Shown here: one piece after another, positions 34,571-44,085 of the stretch
How positions within the stretch are numbered: position 1 is the first letter of the stretch
Layout: each line of letters starts with the position of its first letter
Notes under the pieces: generated by a model
The model's input: the letters and a program-made list of their open reading frames with translations, nothing else
Database searches by the model: none
What the model was told of the DNA's origin: nothing
Translations under genes and position numbers: made by a program
Assembly (NCBI GenBank): GCA_041675005.1
Contig: JBAYUQ010000012.1
Span: forward strand, 1 to 64,000
Origin: PGYR01 sp041675005
GTDB lineage: Bacteria; Bacteroidota; Ignavibacteria; Kapaibacteriales; UBA2268
DNA: 64,000 nt
Direction of reading: 5' to 3'

Positions 34571-35866
34571 TTATCTCACAACAAATTTTTGAGTGTAGAT
34601 AGAGTTACCTTTTTGAATTCTAACAAAGTAAACGCCAGAGTTAAAATCAGAAGTGTTAATATTAGATATCTGAATGTTCTGAGTTAGGTTAACATCTTGT
34701 GTATGAACCGTCGCACCAGTCGAAGAGTAAATATTCAAGTTAGCTTGTCCAACATCACTGCCAGCATAAACTAAATTGACAGTCTCATTTTTACTTATAA
34801 TATTAGGATAAACAGCGAACTTACTATTGTCATAGTTAGTCTCGTTAACAGAAAGCTGAGGGTCGGCTATTTCGTAAGTCATCTCTCCACCTGCAAATCC
34901 TTTGAAAACTAGTTTGTAAAGCTGTCCAACTGGAACTTCAACTGTTTCGTCATTCACCTGCTGTAGTTCAAATTTTTGTACGAAATATACTCTGTTTTCT
35001 ATTACTTCATACTCAAAAGTAGAGAAATTTAACTCTTTCCAATCATGACCGATTTCTGTGATTATTGAAGTAAAGTCTTCTTGTTTAGGTTGAGGAGTAT
35101 CTACTACGTCAACTTCATCTAGCTGAGCAACTTTTACGCCTCTATTTGTTCTTACACCCACAACAGGGTAAGGTTGAGTCACACCTTGACCTTCAACTAT
35201 TTGTACATATTTAGAATACTCTAAATGCCATAGATCCATAGCTGGCTCTCTGTCTAGTGATTCACCTTTTTGCAAATCGAAGTAACCATTGAGTTTACCA
35301 CTGAAATGAGATTTAACAAACTCTTTAGATTCTTGATTTTCGTTATTCAAATCTGAATAAAAGAAATAAAATGTACCTGCTGAAAGCTCATCTATAGCTA
35401 TTTTCTTATATTCGCCATTACGTAATTTGATAACGAACAACTCTGTGCCAGTGACTATTGTTTGAGCGTATTGCCCCCAGCCAAACTCTCCAGGGTTGTC
35501 ATCAGAGAATCCGTCTAATCCCATATTGAATGCACCGATTTGCCATACATCAGTAGAGTTGAATAGTTCAGTCCATGTTTCGAATTTACCAGTTGTGTCC
35601 AATGGTGCATCAAAATCTGCTATACCACCGTCTGTTACGTGCCATAATCTAACACCTTGTCCATCGTTGATTCTGATAGCAGCACTAAGTGGGGTCATAA
35701 ATGCCAAATCCCAATTAGTGTTATCTACTAGTACAACATCAGGAGAAGCTAGATTAACGTATGCACTTTGAGTTCTCTTAGCGTCAATATCTACTTTCAC
35801 TTCTTTTGCGAAAGAAAAACTTGCAGCTAATACTGTAAGCAAGATTAGGGTAATTAATTTATTCAT
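34571..35866 (-). CDS. HmuY-like protein with T9SS sorting domain
   Basis: The start is ATG 35866, nine bases after AAGG; the longer frame uses a TTG beside that site. The 431-residue product has a signal peptide (MNKLITLILLTVLAASFSFA) and an HmuY-like region with SAYVNLASPDVVLVDNTNWD, LAFMTPLSAAIRINDGQGV and 'IGHDWKELNFSTFEYEVIEN', followed by 'GQLYKLVFKGFAGGEMTYEI', the same closing motif as the HmuY lipoprotein downstream. It ends in a T9SS type A sorting domain (FAVYPNIISKNETVNL through FNSGVYFVRIQKG). It is the first gene of the haem operon, so it is probably a secreted or surface haemophore. Confidence 0.85.
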   Translation of the reverse strand: MNKLITLILLTVLAASFSFAKEVKVDIDAKRTQSAYVNLASPDVVLVDNTNWDLAFMTPLSAAIRINDGQGVRLWHVTDGGIADFDAPLDTTGKFETWTELFNSTDVWQIGAFNMGLDGFSDDNPGEFGWGQYAQTIVTGTELFVIKLRNGEYKKIAIDELSAGTFYFFYSDLNNENQESKEFVKSHFSGKLNGYFDLQKGESLDREPAMDLWHLEYSKYVQIVEGQGVTQPYPVVGVRTNRGVKVAQLDEVDVVDTPQPKQEDFTSIITEIGHDWKELNFSTFEYEVIENRVYFVQKFELQQVNDETVEVPVGQLYKLVFKGFAGGEMTYEIADPQLSVNETNYDNSKFAVYPNIISKNETVNLVYAGSDVGQANLNIYSSTGATVHTQDVNLTQNIQISNINTSDFNSGVYFVRIQKGNSIYTQKFVVR

Positions 35867-35992
35867 TTCTATCAACCTTAATTGTTTTTGTAAAATCCGT
35901 TATGAACGAAACGAATTTAACCATTAGTAATTTTTAGTTATAGCAAACTTAAGACATTTTGATATTAAATATAGTTACAATTATGTCTGTAA

Positions 35993-38900
35993 TTATATGT
36001 TGCTCGAGCTCAGACTTAGTAACTGTTTTATCTTAAACACGTTGAATGTTTCCAATGCTAATTTTAATTCGTTAGTATATTCACGCAGGGAATCATTATT
36101 TTCCATTTCGGAGATGAATTCTACTTTTTCTATTAGTTTGGCTAGTTCCCGTGTATTTAATTTCTTCAGTAATTTATTAGAAAGTTCCTCTACACCGTGA
36201 TTTACAAGCAAGCTTTTCGCAGTAGGTGTTAATTGCTCATATTCATCTTGTTCTGTTATTCTATTTGGATTAGCTTCTTTCATTCCTGTTTCTACAAGTA
36301 TAACATCGTATATCTCTTCTGCTCTTACTGGTTTCGTTAGGTAATGTTTGAAATAATTTTTTTCTAATTGCTTATCATCACTATAAATCTCAGCAGTTAA
36401 TGCAATTAGTGGGATAGTTTTCAGTTGTTCGTCATTAGTCCAGATTTCCGCCATAGTTATTCCATCCATAACAGGCATGTGCAGATCTATGAATGCTAGA
36501 TCAATTTTGTTACTTTTGGCTAGTTCTAGGGCTTCCACTCCATTATGAGCAAATAAGACATTTATAGCATAATCTTTCAGAAAACCCTGTACTACGTTCC
36601 TATTAGACTCTATATCCTCAGCAAATAGAACAGTTTTATCACTCATATCATATTTATCAAAATCCATTTTAGTAGAATCACTCACTTGATTCGGTCTCAT
36701 AAGTGAGATAGAAACATCTGGAATTGTTACTTTGAATGTACTACCTTTCCCTAATACCGATTCTACTTCTATAACGCCTTTTTTTAATTCAACTATACTT
36801 TTGACAATAGAAAGCCCAAGACCCGTACCCTCATACTTTCTAGAATCATTGTCTTCTTCTTGCTCGAAAGGGTTGAAAATAGATGTGAGTTTTTCACTAT
36901 TTATACCGATTCCAGTATCTGATATTGTAAAGATTAATTGTAGTTTCGAGGTTTCATTCTTGTTATATTCAAAATTAACATCTAGAGATACAGAGCCCGA
37001 TTCGGTGAATTTTACAGCGTTACCTACTAAGTTGATTAGTATTTGCTTTATCTTGCCTTCATCTAGTATTAAGTAAGGAGGAATATTTTCATCGAAATTC
37101 GAGAAATACTGAATCCCTTTCTTGCTTGCAGTGAATTCGAATATTCTATCAATATCAGATATTATTCTTTTGATATCAACCGAATTTAAGTTCAAAGTCA
37201 TTTTATTAGCTTCTATTTTAGAGAAATCTAATATGTCATTGATTAAACTCAGTAGCGAATTACCACTTTTGATTATTCCATTTATATAGTCTCGATTTCG
37301 TTCGTCTTTGTTATTATTCTGTAATATCTCTCCAAACCCAAGTATAGCGTTCATAGGAGTTCGTATTTCGTGGCTCATATTAGCTAAGAAAGTAGATTTT
37401 GCTCTATTAGCAGTTTCAGCTTTCTCTTTGGAATCGATTAACTGCTGTTGGTATTCTTTGAGTTCCGAGATATCTAGATTTATGCCATATAATCGTAATA
37501 TAGTGTTGTTCTCGTCCTTTTCAATATTTGTAATTGACTTAATATATTTTGTGCTTTCGTTAGAAAGTATTATCCGAAACTCTGATTCGTAGCTTTCTAC
37601 CTCACCACTCATTATCTTTTCTAAGTTCTTAGCAGCATTTTCTTTATCATCAGGGTGTAACTTCTTCTCATATTCGGAAAAAACATCTTCAGAATCTTTG
37701 GATACTTCGAATAAAGAATACATTATATCATTCCAGGATAACTGATTAGTCCTAAAGTCCCAATCCCATACACCTATCTCAGTAGAGTTTAATATTAACT
37801 CATATTTCTCGGACAGCTCTTTTCGTATTTCTTCACTTATTCTCGCTTCTGTAATGTCCCAGTTTAGCCCGACCATCCTAATAGCATTCCCATCGTCATC
37901 GCGATAAGTTTTAGAAACCGCTCTTATATATCTGATTTCTTTATTTCTTGTTACAATTCTGAAGACTGAATCAAATTCAGATCCTGGTTTTGTGAGTACA
38001 TATGCTATTTCATTATCTACTCTATCGACATCTTCTGGATGCAGTTTATCTTTGTAGTCGTCATAGCTGCTAACTTTCTTGCCTTCTTCGAAATCAAATA
38101 TCTTGTACATCCTTTCATTCCAATTTAAAATATTAGGCTCTATAGTCCAGTCCCAAACACCGATTTTAATTGAATCGAGGATGAATTTGTATTCTTCATT
38201 TATCTCTTGAGTCTCTAACCTGGCTTTTAGGAGCTCAGTCTTATCTGACATAGACCAAATCTCACCTATCTCTGTCGTTTTATCATTGAAACCAACTTGT
38301 CTGATTTCTCCTGATTTAGTATGAATATCTACTATTATTTCATTTTTGAAGTTTCTTCCCTTATTTACTTCATATTTATTTCTAATTTCAGTAGATTTAT
38401 CTTTGTATAAATAACTAAACCATTCATCCATTGTTTTGATTTCGTCATTGGTATATCCAATTATCTTTTGAACGGCAGTGTTAAAATACAACCCATCGTC
38501 TGTATTTAATATTACACCATAAGGTAGATAATCAACTAAAGATTCAAATCTCTTAGCTGTATTTTGTAAATCGGCTTGTACTTCTTTTGCTTTTGTTATA
38601 TCTTCTATCATCCCTAAGAAAGCAGTTATTTCGTTATTCTCATCTTTTATTGGTTTTGATTTTACTGCTATATTTTTAAACTCACCATCTTTATAAACTC
38701 GATATTCATTCATATAAAAATCATCATTCTTTTCTACTGACTCATACCAAGTTTTGAATATGCGTTCCCTATCCTCTTCGTAAATACTATTCTTCCATCC
38801 GTCTCCCATACACTCGTCATAACTGAATCCAGCTATTTCCGAATATCGTTGATTAACGAATTGACATTTACCTTTCGTATCTGTTAGGAACAGGCCTATT

Positions 38901-39574
38901 GGTGAGAGCTCAGCTATAGTCGCAAATCGCTTTTCTCTTAGATATATTTCTTTATTACTTGATGAAAGCTCAATGAGGGATTCTTCTTTTTCCTTGCTTA
39001 ATTGGGCGAGTTTGAGTGCCAATTTATCTAATCTACTAACGGCTGGTATTAGAATAAAGATCAATGCTAATGTAAGTACTATGACGGACAAGATTATAAG
39101 AATTAATACTATCTTTTGTGTTTGGTTAAATGTAGATTTCTCTTTCATTAATATATTATGGGTGAACTCTCGGCTATCTTCCTTTATACTTTGAGTTAAT
39201 ACTTTAGTCTTATTCGCTTTAGCTGGTGTTGGGTTCTCTCGTAGTACGGTCTCTAGTTCATTGACTTTAGTATTTATAGAGGATTTGAGCCTCTTATTCA
39301 CATCCAAATACAATAAATCTAATTTATCGACTTCAGATTTTAAACGTTCTAAATTCTTTTGAACTTTATCGTAATCAGATGGTGAATCAAGTATTTTCTC
39401 AGTTATTGAAGATACCTTAGTCATGGTATTAAAATTAACTGAAATAACTGACATCTTATTCATCTCAGCTATCGAAATATACGCAATTACAGATACAATA
39501 ATTACGAAAAAAGTATAGAATACCCATAGTAAATTATAGATTCTTTTATATTGTTTACTTTTAGGAATTTTCAT
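35993..39574 (-). CDS. Membrane-bound PAS hybrid histidine kinase
   Basis: The 1193-residue kinase has TM segments at about 13-35 and 155-178, flanking a ~120-residue periplasmic helical sensor. Coiled coil and four PAS domains follow (about 215-330, 340-448, 462-580 and 590-708; the last two share GVWDW...LHP(E/D)D). The HisKA domain carries His735 in NMSHEIRTPMN, the ATPase has NLVGNAVKFTESG, DTGIGI and GTGLGLSIVK, and a C-terminal receiver has Asp1030 (FIDLHMPVMDG). A short helical tail replaces an HPt domain, so a separate HPt is needed for a relay. Orphan HPt proteins lie near 52.1 and 55.2 kb. Its PAS region is closely related to that of the 57.8-61.5 kb kinase. Confidence 0.92.
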   Translation of the reverse strand: MKIPKSKQYKRIYNLLWVFYTFFVIIVSVIAYISIAEMNKMSVISVNFNTMTKVSSITEKILDSPSDYDKVQKNLERLKSEVDKLDLLYLDVNKRLKSSINTKVNELETVLRENPTPAKANKTKVLTQSIKEDSREFTHNILMKEKSTFNQTQKIVLILIILSVIVLTLALIFILIPAVSRLDKLALKLAQLSKEKEESLIELSSSNKEIYLREKRFATIAELSPIGLFLTDTKGKCQFVNQRYSEIAGFSYDECMGDGWKNSIYEEDRERIFKTWYESVEKNDDFYMNEYRVYKDGEFKNIAVKSKPIKDENNEITAFLGMIEDITKAKEVQADLQNTAKRFESLVDYLPYGVILNTDDGLYFNTAVQKIIGYTNDEIKTMDEWFSYLYKDKSTEIRNKYEVNKGRNFKNEIIVDIHTKSGEIRQVGFNDKTTEIGEIWSMSDKTELLKARLETQEINEEYKFILDSIKIGVWDWTIEPNILNWNERMYKIFDFEEGKKVSSYDDYKDKLHPEDVDRVDNEIAYVLTKPGSEFDSVFRIVTRNKEIRYIRAVSKTYRDDDGNAIRMVGLNWDITEARISEEIRKELSEKYELILNSTEIGVWDWDFRTNQLSWNDIMYSLFEVSKDSEDVFSEYEKKLHPDDKENAAKNLEKIMSGEVESYESEFRIILSNESTKYIKSITNIEKDENNTILRLYGINLDISELKEYQQQLIDSKEKAETANRAKSTFLANMSHEIRTPMNAILGFGEILQNNNKDERNRDYINGIIKSGNSLLSLINDILDFSKIEANKMTLNLNSVDIKRIISDIDRIFEFTASKKGIQYFSNFDENIPPYLILDEGKIKQILINLVGNAVKFTESGSVSLDVNFEYNKNETSKLQLIFTISDTGIGINSEKLTSIFNPFEQEEDNDSRKYEGTGLGLSIVKSIVELKKGVIEVESVLGKGSTFKVTIPDVSISLMRPNQVSDSTKMDFDKYDMSDKTVLFAEDIESNRNVVQGFLKDYAINVLFAHNGVEALELAKSNKIDLAFIDLHMPVMDGITMAEIWTNDEQLKTIPLIALTAEIYSDDKQLEKNYFKHYLTKPVRAEEIYDVILVETGMKEANPNRITEQDEYEQLTPTAKSLLVNHGVEELSNKLLKKLNTRELAKLIEKVEFISEMENNDSLREYTNELKLALETFNVFKIKQLLSLSSSNI

Positions 39575-39674
39575 TTTTTCTTGTTATCTTAATTAATAAT
39601 ATAAAAGAGAATTAAGTTTTTTATAATTTGTAAAGTTAAGAAATAATCAGACACAAAAAGAGGATAAATAAATC

Positions 39675-40865
39675 ATGGAAATGGATATTTGTTACGGTGG
39701 GATACCGAGTAAAGTCCCTAATAATTCGATGGGAATACGTGGCTATGACTACGTAGAATTCTATGTAGGATCTGGCAAAATGACTGCTTATTGGCACGCC
39801 AAAGCACTAGGACTAGATGTAGTAGCATACCAAGGGCCCGAAACAGGCACCAGAGATAGAATCTCATTCCTATTAGCTACAAAAACTAATATGAAAATAA
39901 TGATAACTGCTTCTTTGCAACCTAGTTCTTCAGATATCATCTCTTTCGTCAACCAACACGGTGACGGAGTAAAAAGATGGTGTTTAGAAGTAGTAGATGT
40001 CAAGAAAACATATAATGCAGCTATAAGCAACGGCGGTGTGCCGGTGCGACCTCCTTACAGAATGGAAGATGAGCACGGTTACGTAGAGCAAGCAGCTATA
40101 AAACTATATGATGATGCAGAAATCAATTTCATCAATTATGACAATTACAAAGGCCTGTTCAAACCTGGGTTCGAAGAGCCAGTTCAAAAGTACGATGTAG
40201 AACGTAAGACTACTGGACTTACTCACATTGATCACATAGTGGGCAACGTACACGTAAACGAAATGGATTTCTGGGCAAATTATATAAATAGAGTACTAGA
40301 TTTCGAGACATTCGTGGATTATGGACCAGGTGATATATCTACTCAATACTCTGCTTTGCTTTCTAAAGTAGTACGTTCCAAAGATGGTGTTATACAAAAC
40401 CCTATCAATGAGCCATACAAAGGTAAGCGTCTGTCTCAGATAGATGAGTATATAATCCAATATCACGGTACTGGTATTCAACACATAGCACTATCAACAA
40501 CAGATATAATCCGTACTGTTAGAAACCTAAGAGAAAACGGAATGGAATTTCTTGACAGAGCTCCAAAATCATATTACGACGCTATAAAAACTAAGAGCAA
40601 GGAACGAGATGGACTAATCACTGAAGATATAGATACGCTAGAAGAGCTAGGTATATTAGTAGATGTGGAAATAGGGAGTGGCGGATATTTGCTTCAACTA
40701 TTCACTAAGCCGATAAACGATAGACCTACTTATTTCTATGAGATAATCCAACGCCGAAAGGGTGCTACTGGTTTCGGACAAGGGAATTTCCAAGCCCTTT
40801 TCGAATCGATTGAAAGAGATCAAGAAAAACGCGGAAACTTAACTGCAACAGAAGATGACGAATAA
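39675..40865 (+). CDS. hppD: 4-hydroxyphenylpyruvate dioxygenase
   Basis: The 396-residue Fe(II) enzyme converts 4-hydroxyphenylpyruvate and O2 to homogentisate in tyrosine breakdown. Two vicinal-oxygen-chelate domains are seen. The iron ligands are His187 (THIDHIVGNV), His270 (TGIQHIALSTTDI) and Glu356 (TYFYEIIQRRKGATGFGQGN). The C-terminal GFGQGNF(Q)ALF is the gating-helix signature. AGAGGA lies ten bases before the ATG. No homogentisate dioxygenase is adjacent, so the next step is encoded elsewhere. The gene is monocistronic with a strong terminator. Confidence 0.95.
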   Translation: MEMDICYGGIPSKVPNNSMGIRGYDYVEFYVGSGKMTAYWHAKALGLDVVAYQGPETGTRDRISFLLATKTNMKIMITASLQPSSSDIISFVNQHGDGVKRWCLEVVDVKKTYNAAISNGGVPVRPPYRMEDEHGYVEQAAIKLYDDAEINFINYDNYKGLFKPGFEEPVQKYDVERKTTGLTHIDHIVGNVHVNEMDFWANYINRVLDFETFVDYGPGDISTQYSALLSKVVRSKDGVIQNPINEPYKGKRLSQIDEYIIQYHGTGIQHIALSTTDIIRTVRNLRENGMEFLDRAPKSYYDAIKTKSKERDGLITEDIDTLEELGILVDVEIGSGGYLLQLFTKPINDRPTYFYEIIQRRKGATGFGQGNFQALFESIERDQEKRGNLTATEDDE

Positions 40866-40896
40866 TTAGCATTGGCTAATTAATATGATTAAAATG

Positions 40897-40930
40897 AAAG
40901 TGTTGGATTATCTCCAGCACTTTTTTTTTT
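40897..40930 (+). terminator. Rho-independent terminator after hppD
   Basis: AAAGTGTTGGA (40897-40907) pairs with TCCAGCACTTT (40913-40923, one G-U) around TTATC and is followed by a long T run. Confidence 0.9.
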
Positions 40931-40998
40931 ACTTTATTAAACTATTAAATCTTCAATTGCTGAATAAGGTCCGTCACCAATTTACATATTCTGAATCC

Positions 40999-42273
40999 TT
41001 AGAATTTCAGTGAAAGTCCGTATTGGAATCCCCATTTGTGGGTGGACAATAACTGCGAATCGAACTGGTAGAATCCAGAAGTCCACTCAGGGCCACCGAA
41101 TACAGCTAGTTTATTTGATAAATCATATACTAATCCCGCAGATGCTCTTGTTACCCAACCACGATTAGTTCCACCTAGTAGTATAGAGGTCATTGGTCTG
41201 AAACCGTCTAGTATTTGCATATCGTTGAATTTGTAGGTTGCTCTTACTCCACCCCAAAATGTAAGCTGATTTTCGAGCGTTGTTTCTTCACTATTGAATG
41301 TGTTTGACTTGATTTTCTTCACAAAAAATTCTTGTCCAAACTCTAATCCTAATTCGAATTCATCATTAACAGAATACATCAGAGCAATCCCAATATCATT
41401 GATAGCGGGGGCTTCCGTAGTACTTAGTTCAGCAGTCTGTAATGAATTATTAGAGATACCTCTTCCTTGCAAGCTGAATAACATTTGCTGTTCAGTTTCA
41501 TTGCTCATGATTCTATTAGTTGGGTTCACTATAAATCCGCTAGGTCTTTCAGTGTGAATACTCGGTAGTATTTCCTGATTAGCCGCTAGATTTTCTGAAG
41601 GAGTAGGTGATATTTGCACATTCTGATTTGTGCTATATGCCTTTTTACTTTCGCTAACTTCGAAGAAATTATCAGCGGCAATGTCGCTCTCAGAATTTAT
41701 AGCTGTGCTTTTAGAAGTAGAAAAAGCAGTACTTTTATTCGTATTATAGCTACTGTTGCCTTGGTTTGAGCTATTGCGAATATTTGTGTTCTTGGATACC
41801 GACGATACTACCGGTACATCCATTACAATAGGCATAGAACTAGCTAGCTCTGTGTATTGGCTATTAGTAATAGTTGGAGTTGAATTGTCTGCAGTTGCAG
41901 GTTTATCACTATTATTCATTACCATAAATGTAGCGAATACGCCAACCATACCTGCTATTAGGGCTGCCCCTCCTTTGCTAGATAAGAAAGCAGCCGAAGC
42001 AGCTACCATACCACTATTCTGTAAGTAGTACCATAACCCACTGCCGCCAAGACCAATCCCAGCCATTATACCTCGGCGAAGATGTTCAGGTGGGGCCTCA
42101 GTAGCACCGCTCATCATTTGTTTCATTCTCACAAGGTCCAAGAACTCTTGTGTTAGCTCTGGGCTATTCGAAACTTCGTTCAATACTTCCGCAGTATCTA
42201 TACCTTCTGATTCTCCGTCAAGGAGTAGGTGTAGCTTTTCCGATGTTGTTATATTTGTATTATTCATATTCAT
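40999..42273 (-). CDS. Anti-sigma-like membrane protein fused to beta-barrel
   Basis: The 424-residue protein has an unusual layout. Residues 1-75 look like a cytoplasmic anti-sigma N-terminus, 'KLHLLLDGESEGIDTAEVLN' plus a helix with no Zn-binding His/Cys. One membrane segment (about 92-118, GGAALIAGMVGVFATFMVMN) follows, then a Ser/Asn/Thr-rich linker (120-270), then about 150 residues of amphipathic strands (IGIALMYSVNDEFELGLEFG, SAGLVYDLSNKLAVFGG, WGFQYGLSLKF) ending in Phe like an outer-membrane barrel. Its ATG directly follows the stop of the ECF sigma gene. It is probably the cognate anti-sigma factor, sensing through its C-terminal half. No known family matches the whole. Confidence 0.65.
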   Translation of the reverse strand: MNMNNTNITTSEKLHLLLDGESEGIDTAEVLNEVSNSPELTQEFLDLVRMKQMMSGATEAPPEHLRRGIMAGIGLGGSGLWYYLQNSGMVAASAAFLSSKGGAALIAGMVGVFATFMVMNNSDKPATADNSTPTITNSQYTELASSMPIVMDVPVVSSVSKNTNIRNSSNQGNSSYNTNKSTAFSTSKSTAINSESDIAADNFFEVSESKKAYSTNQNVQISPTPSENLAANQEILPSIHTERPSGFIVNPTNRIMSNETEQQMLFSLQGRGISNNSLQTAELSTTEAPAINDIGIALMYSVNDEFELGLEFGQEFFVKKIKSNTFNSEETTLENQLTFWGGVRATYKFNDMQILDGFRPMTSILLGGTNRGWVTRASAGLVYDLSNKLAVFGGPEWTSGFYQFDSQLLSTHKWGFQYGLSLKF

Positions 42274-42843
42274 CTAATTATAATCTTTCATTTCTTCAAA
42301 ATAGGGTGCTAAAAGCTCTCTTATTCTTCCTTTAGCTCTGTATATTCTTATTCGTACCACAGGCATCGTAGTACCTACGGCCTCTGCTATTTCATTATAA
42401 GACATATCCAAGTACTCACGTAGCACAAGTACTTCACGGTATTTTTGGGGTAAAGCATCGAGTGCCGTCTGCAACAATTCGTTTAGCTGTATATTGGCAT
42501 AGCTCACATCGTATTGTGGCAAATGCAACTCTTCTAAAGTGACTTTGTTGTTATACTTCTTTGCCTTTTCATTTAGACAAAGATTTCTAGCTATTTTCAA
42601 GAGATAACCAAGAACATTGGTCATTTCTCTTTCTTTTTTTGCTCCCTCAAAGAACCGGGTGAACGTCTCTTGGAATATATCTTCAGCCAATGGGTCATTA
42701 TTTAACACTTTTCGGCAATAGGTATAAACATTCGTAGAATGTCTCCTATATAGCTCATCAAACGCCTTCTTAGATTCTGATTTAGAACCTTTCAGCATAT
42801 AGTAGAGCACCGTATCCGATATGTCTTTATAATTTTTGCCCAT
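42274..42843 (-). CDS. ECF-type RNA polymerase sigma factor
   Basis: The 189-residue protein has region 2 (about 25-95: AFDELYRRHSTNVYTYCRKV, DPLAEDIFQETFTRFFEG) and region 4 (about 120-185: 'ALDALPQKYREVLVLREYLD', SYNEIAEAVGTTMPVVRIRI, YRAKGRIRELL). It recruits RNA polymerase core to stress or envelope promoters. It sits immediately before a membrane anti-sigma-like gene, with no spacer between TAG and ATG, the usual sigma/anti-sigma arrangement. The trigger and regulon are not visible. Confidence 0.93.
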   Translation of the reverse strand: MGKNYKDISDTVLYYMLKGSKSESKKAFDELYRRHSTNVYTYCRKVLNNDPLAEDIFQETFTRFFEGAKKEREMTNVLGYLLKIARNLCLNEKAKKYNNKVTLEELHLPQYDVSYANIQLNELLQTALDALPQKYREVLVLREYLDMSYNEIAEAVGTTMPVVRIRIYRAKGRIRELLAPYFEEMKDYN

Positions 42844-42956
42844 TGCTCTTAATACAATAACAGTTATGTTTCCGTTTTGTCACAAAATAATGATAATTTC
42901 TCTAATTATAGTAGTATTATAATGATAAATATTATAAAACTAATAGTATAGGTACA

Positions 42957-42995
42957 AAAAAAATCTACGTTTCCAAAGGGGAAAGTAGATTTTTT
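42957..42995. terminator. Hairpin terminator, T-tracts on both strands
   Basis: AAATCTAC (42961-42968) pairs with GTAGATTT (42985-42992), extended by TTTCC/GGGAA-type pairs around AAAG. Runs of A on the left and T on the right let it serve the minus-strand serine hydrolase gene and possibly the plus strand. Confidence 0.75.
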
Positions 42996-43019
42996 AGATT
43001 GAAATTATTTTGTGAGTTC

Positions 43020-44078
43020 TTATTTCATACTGTTCAATACATCAACAGCGAAACTGTCAAGTATCCTGTTACTATTAGATAGTACAGCCACAAATTTACC
43101 AGAAGAAGTGAAACCGATAAATGCAGAATTACCATAAGTATTTCCATTGTGCCAGTAAACTGTACTACTACCAAGAGGAGTAATATGCCATCCCAAACTC
43201 ATGCGCATATTCGGATTTGGCTCAAATGTGATAGTACGAGAAAGTTCTAATACTTTTTGATCAAAGACAGGTGTTTTAGTCACGAATTGATTCAAGTACT
43301 TAGCCAAATCCTGAGTAGTGCTATAGTAAGCTCCAGCCCATTTGATAACATCGAATTCCCAAGCTGGAGTAGGTGAATTTTCAATATATGGCTGTACTTC
43401 GCGTTCTTTTTGTTCCACCGTTAGCTCGAAACCAGTATCTTTCATTCCTGCTTTGTCGAATATTTCTTTTTGAATGTATTTTTCTAATGTTGTATTCTTG
43501 TTTTTTGCTAGATAAGTATCTAATATATTCCCTAATAGTCCAAACCCAAGATTAGAATACTCATAAGATTTTCCGGGAGCTCGTACTAGCTCGTAGTTAG
43601 CTAGGAAATTATATAGCATAGATTTAGTATAATTCTGATATGGTTGAAGAGAATCTGTCATACCAACAAATATATTAACTGGCAATCTAGGTAAACCCGA
43701 AGAATGGTTAGCTAGTTGTTCTAAAGTAATATTAGCTATTCTTTCATCTTTGAAAGTTACAAAAGGTAATACTTCTTTCACTTTAGTTGTCAATTTCAGA
43801 TCGCCGTTGATTACCATATTACACAATGCGTGTGCAGTGAAAAGCTTTGATACACTCCCAATTTGAAATATTGGATTGTTGTTGTCTGATTCTTGGCTAC
43901 TAAGCAAGTAAGTCTTGTAGCTACCATCATCATCTAAATAGGTGAATGATGTTATATTATGTTCCAAACTATCACTGTATGCCTTGTAATCTTCATTAAT
44001 TAACTTCGGTAAATCTTCCGCATTAGCATTGAGCGTAAGAACAACAGCTGTTAAAAAGAGTAAACTTAAAAATTTCAT
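43020..44078 (-). CDS. Exported serine hydrolase, beta-lactamase class C fold
   Basis: The 352-residue protein has a signal peptide (MKFLSLLFLTAVVLTLNANA). The penicillin-recognising triad is intact: Ser75-x-x-Lys78 (QIGSVSKLF), Tyr174-Ser-Asn (YEYSNLGFGLLG), and His310-Asn-Gly (YWHNGNTYG) in place of KTG. HxG at the third motif is typical of esterases, D-aminopeptidases and peptidoglycan hydrolases of this family rather than of true AmpC beta-lactamases. It is periplasmic. It is the last gene of a four-gene operon, eight bases after hutI, with a terminator downstream. The substrate is unknown. Confidence 0.85.
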   Translation of the reverse strand: MKFLSLLFLTAVVLTLNANAEDLPKLINEDYKAYSDSLEHNITSFTYLDDDGSYKTYLLSSQESDNNNPIFQIGSVSKLFTAHALCNMVINGDLKLTTKVKEVLPFVTFKDERIANITLEQLANHSSGLPRLPVNIFVGMTDSLQPYQNYTKSMLYNFLANYELVRAPGKSYEYSNLGFGLLGNILDTYLAKNKNTTLEKYIQKEIFDKAGMKDTGFELTVEQKEREVQPYIENSPTPAWEFDVIKWAGAYYSTTQDLAKYLNQFVTKTPVFDQKVLELSRTITFEPNPNMRMSLGWHITPLGSSTVYWHNGNTYGNSAFIGFTSSGKFVAVLSNSNRILDSFAVDVLNSMK

Positions 44079-44085
44079 ATAAAAC

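Noticed and set aside
43020..44078. True AmpC beta-lactamase
   Set aside because: The third motif is HNG rather than KTG, and the family is dominated by esterases and peptidases.
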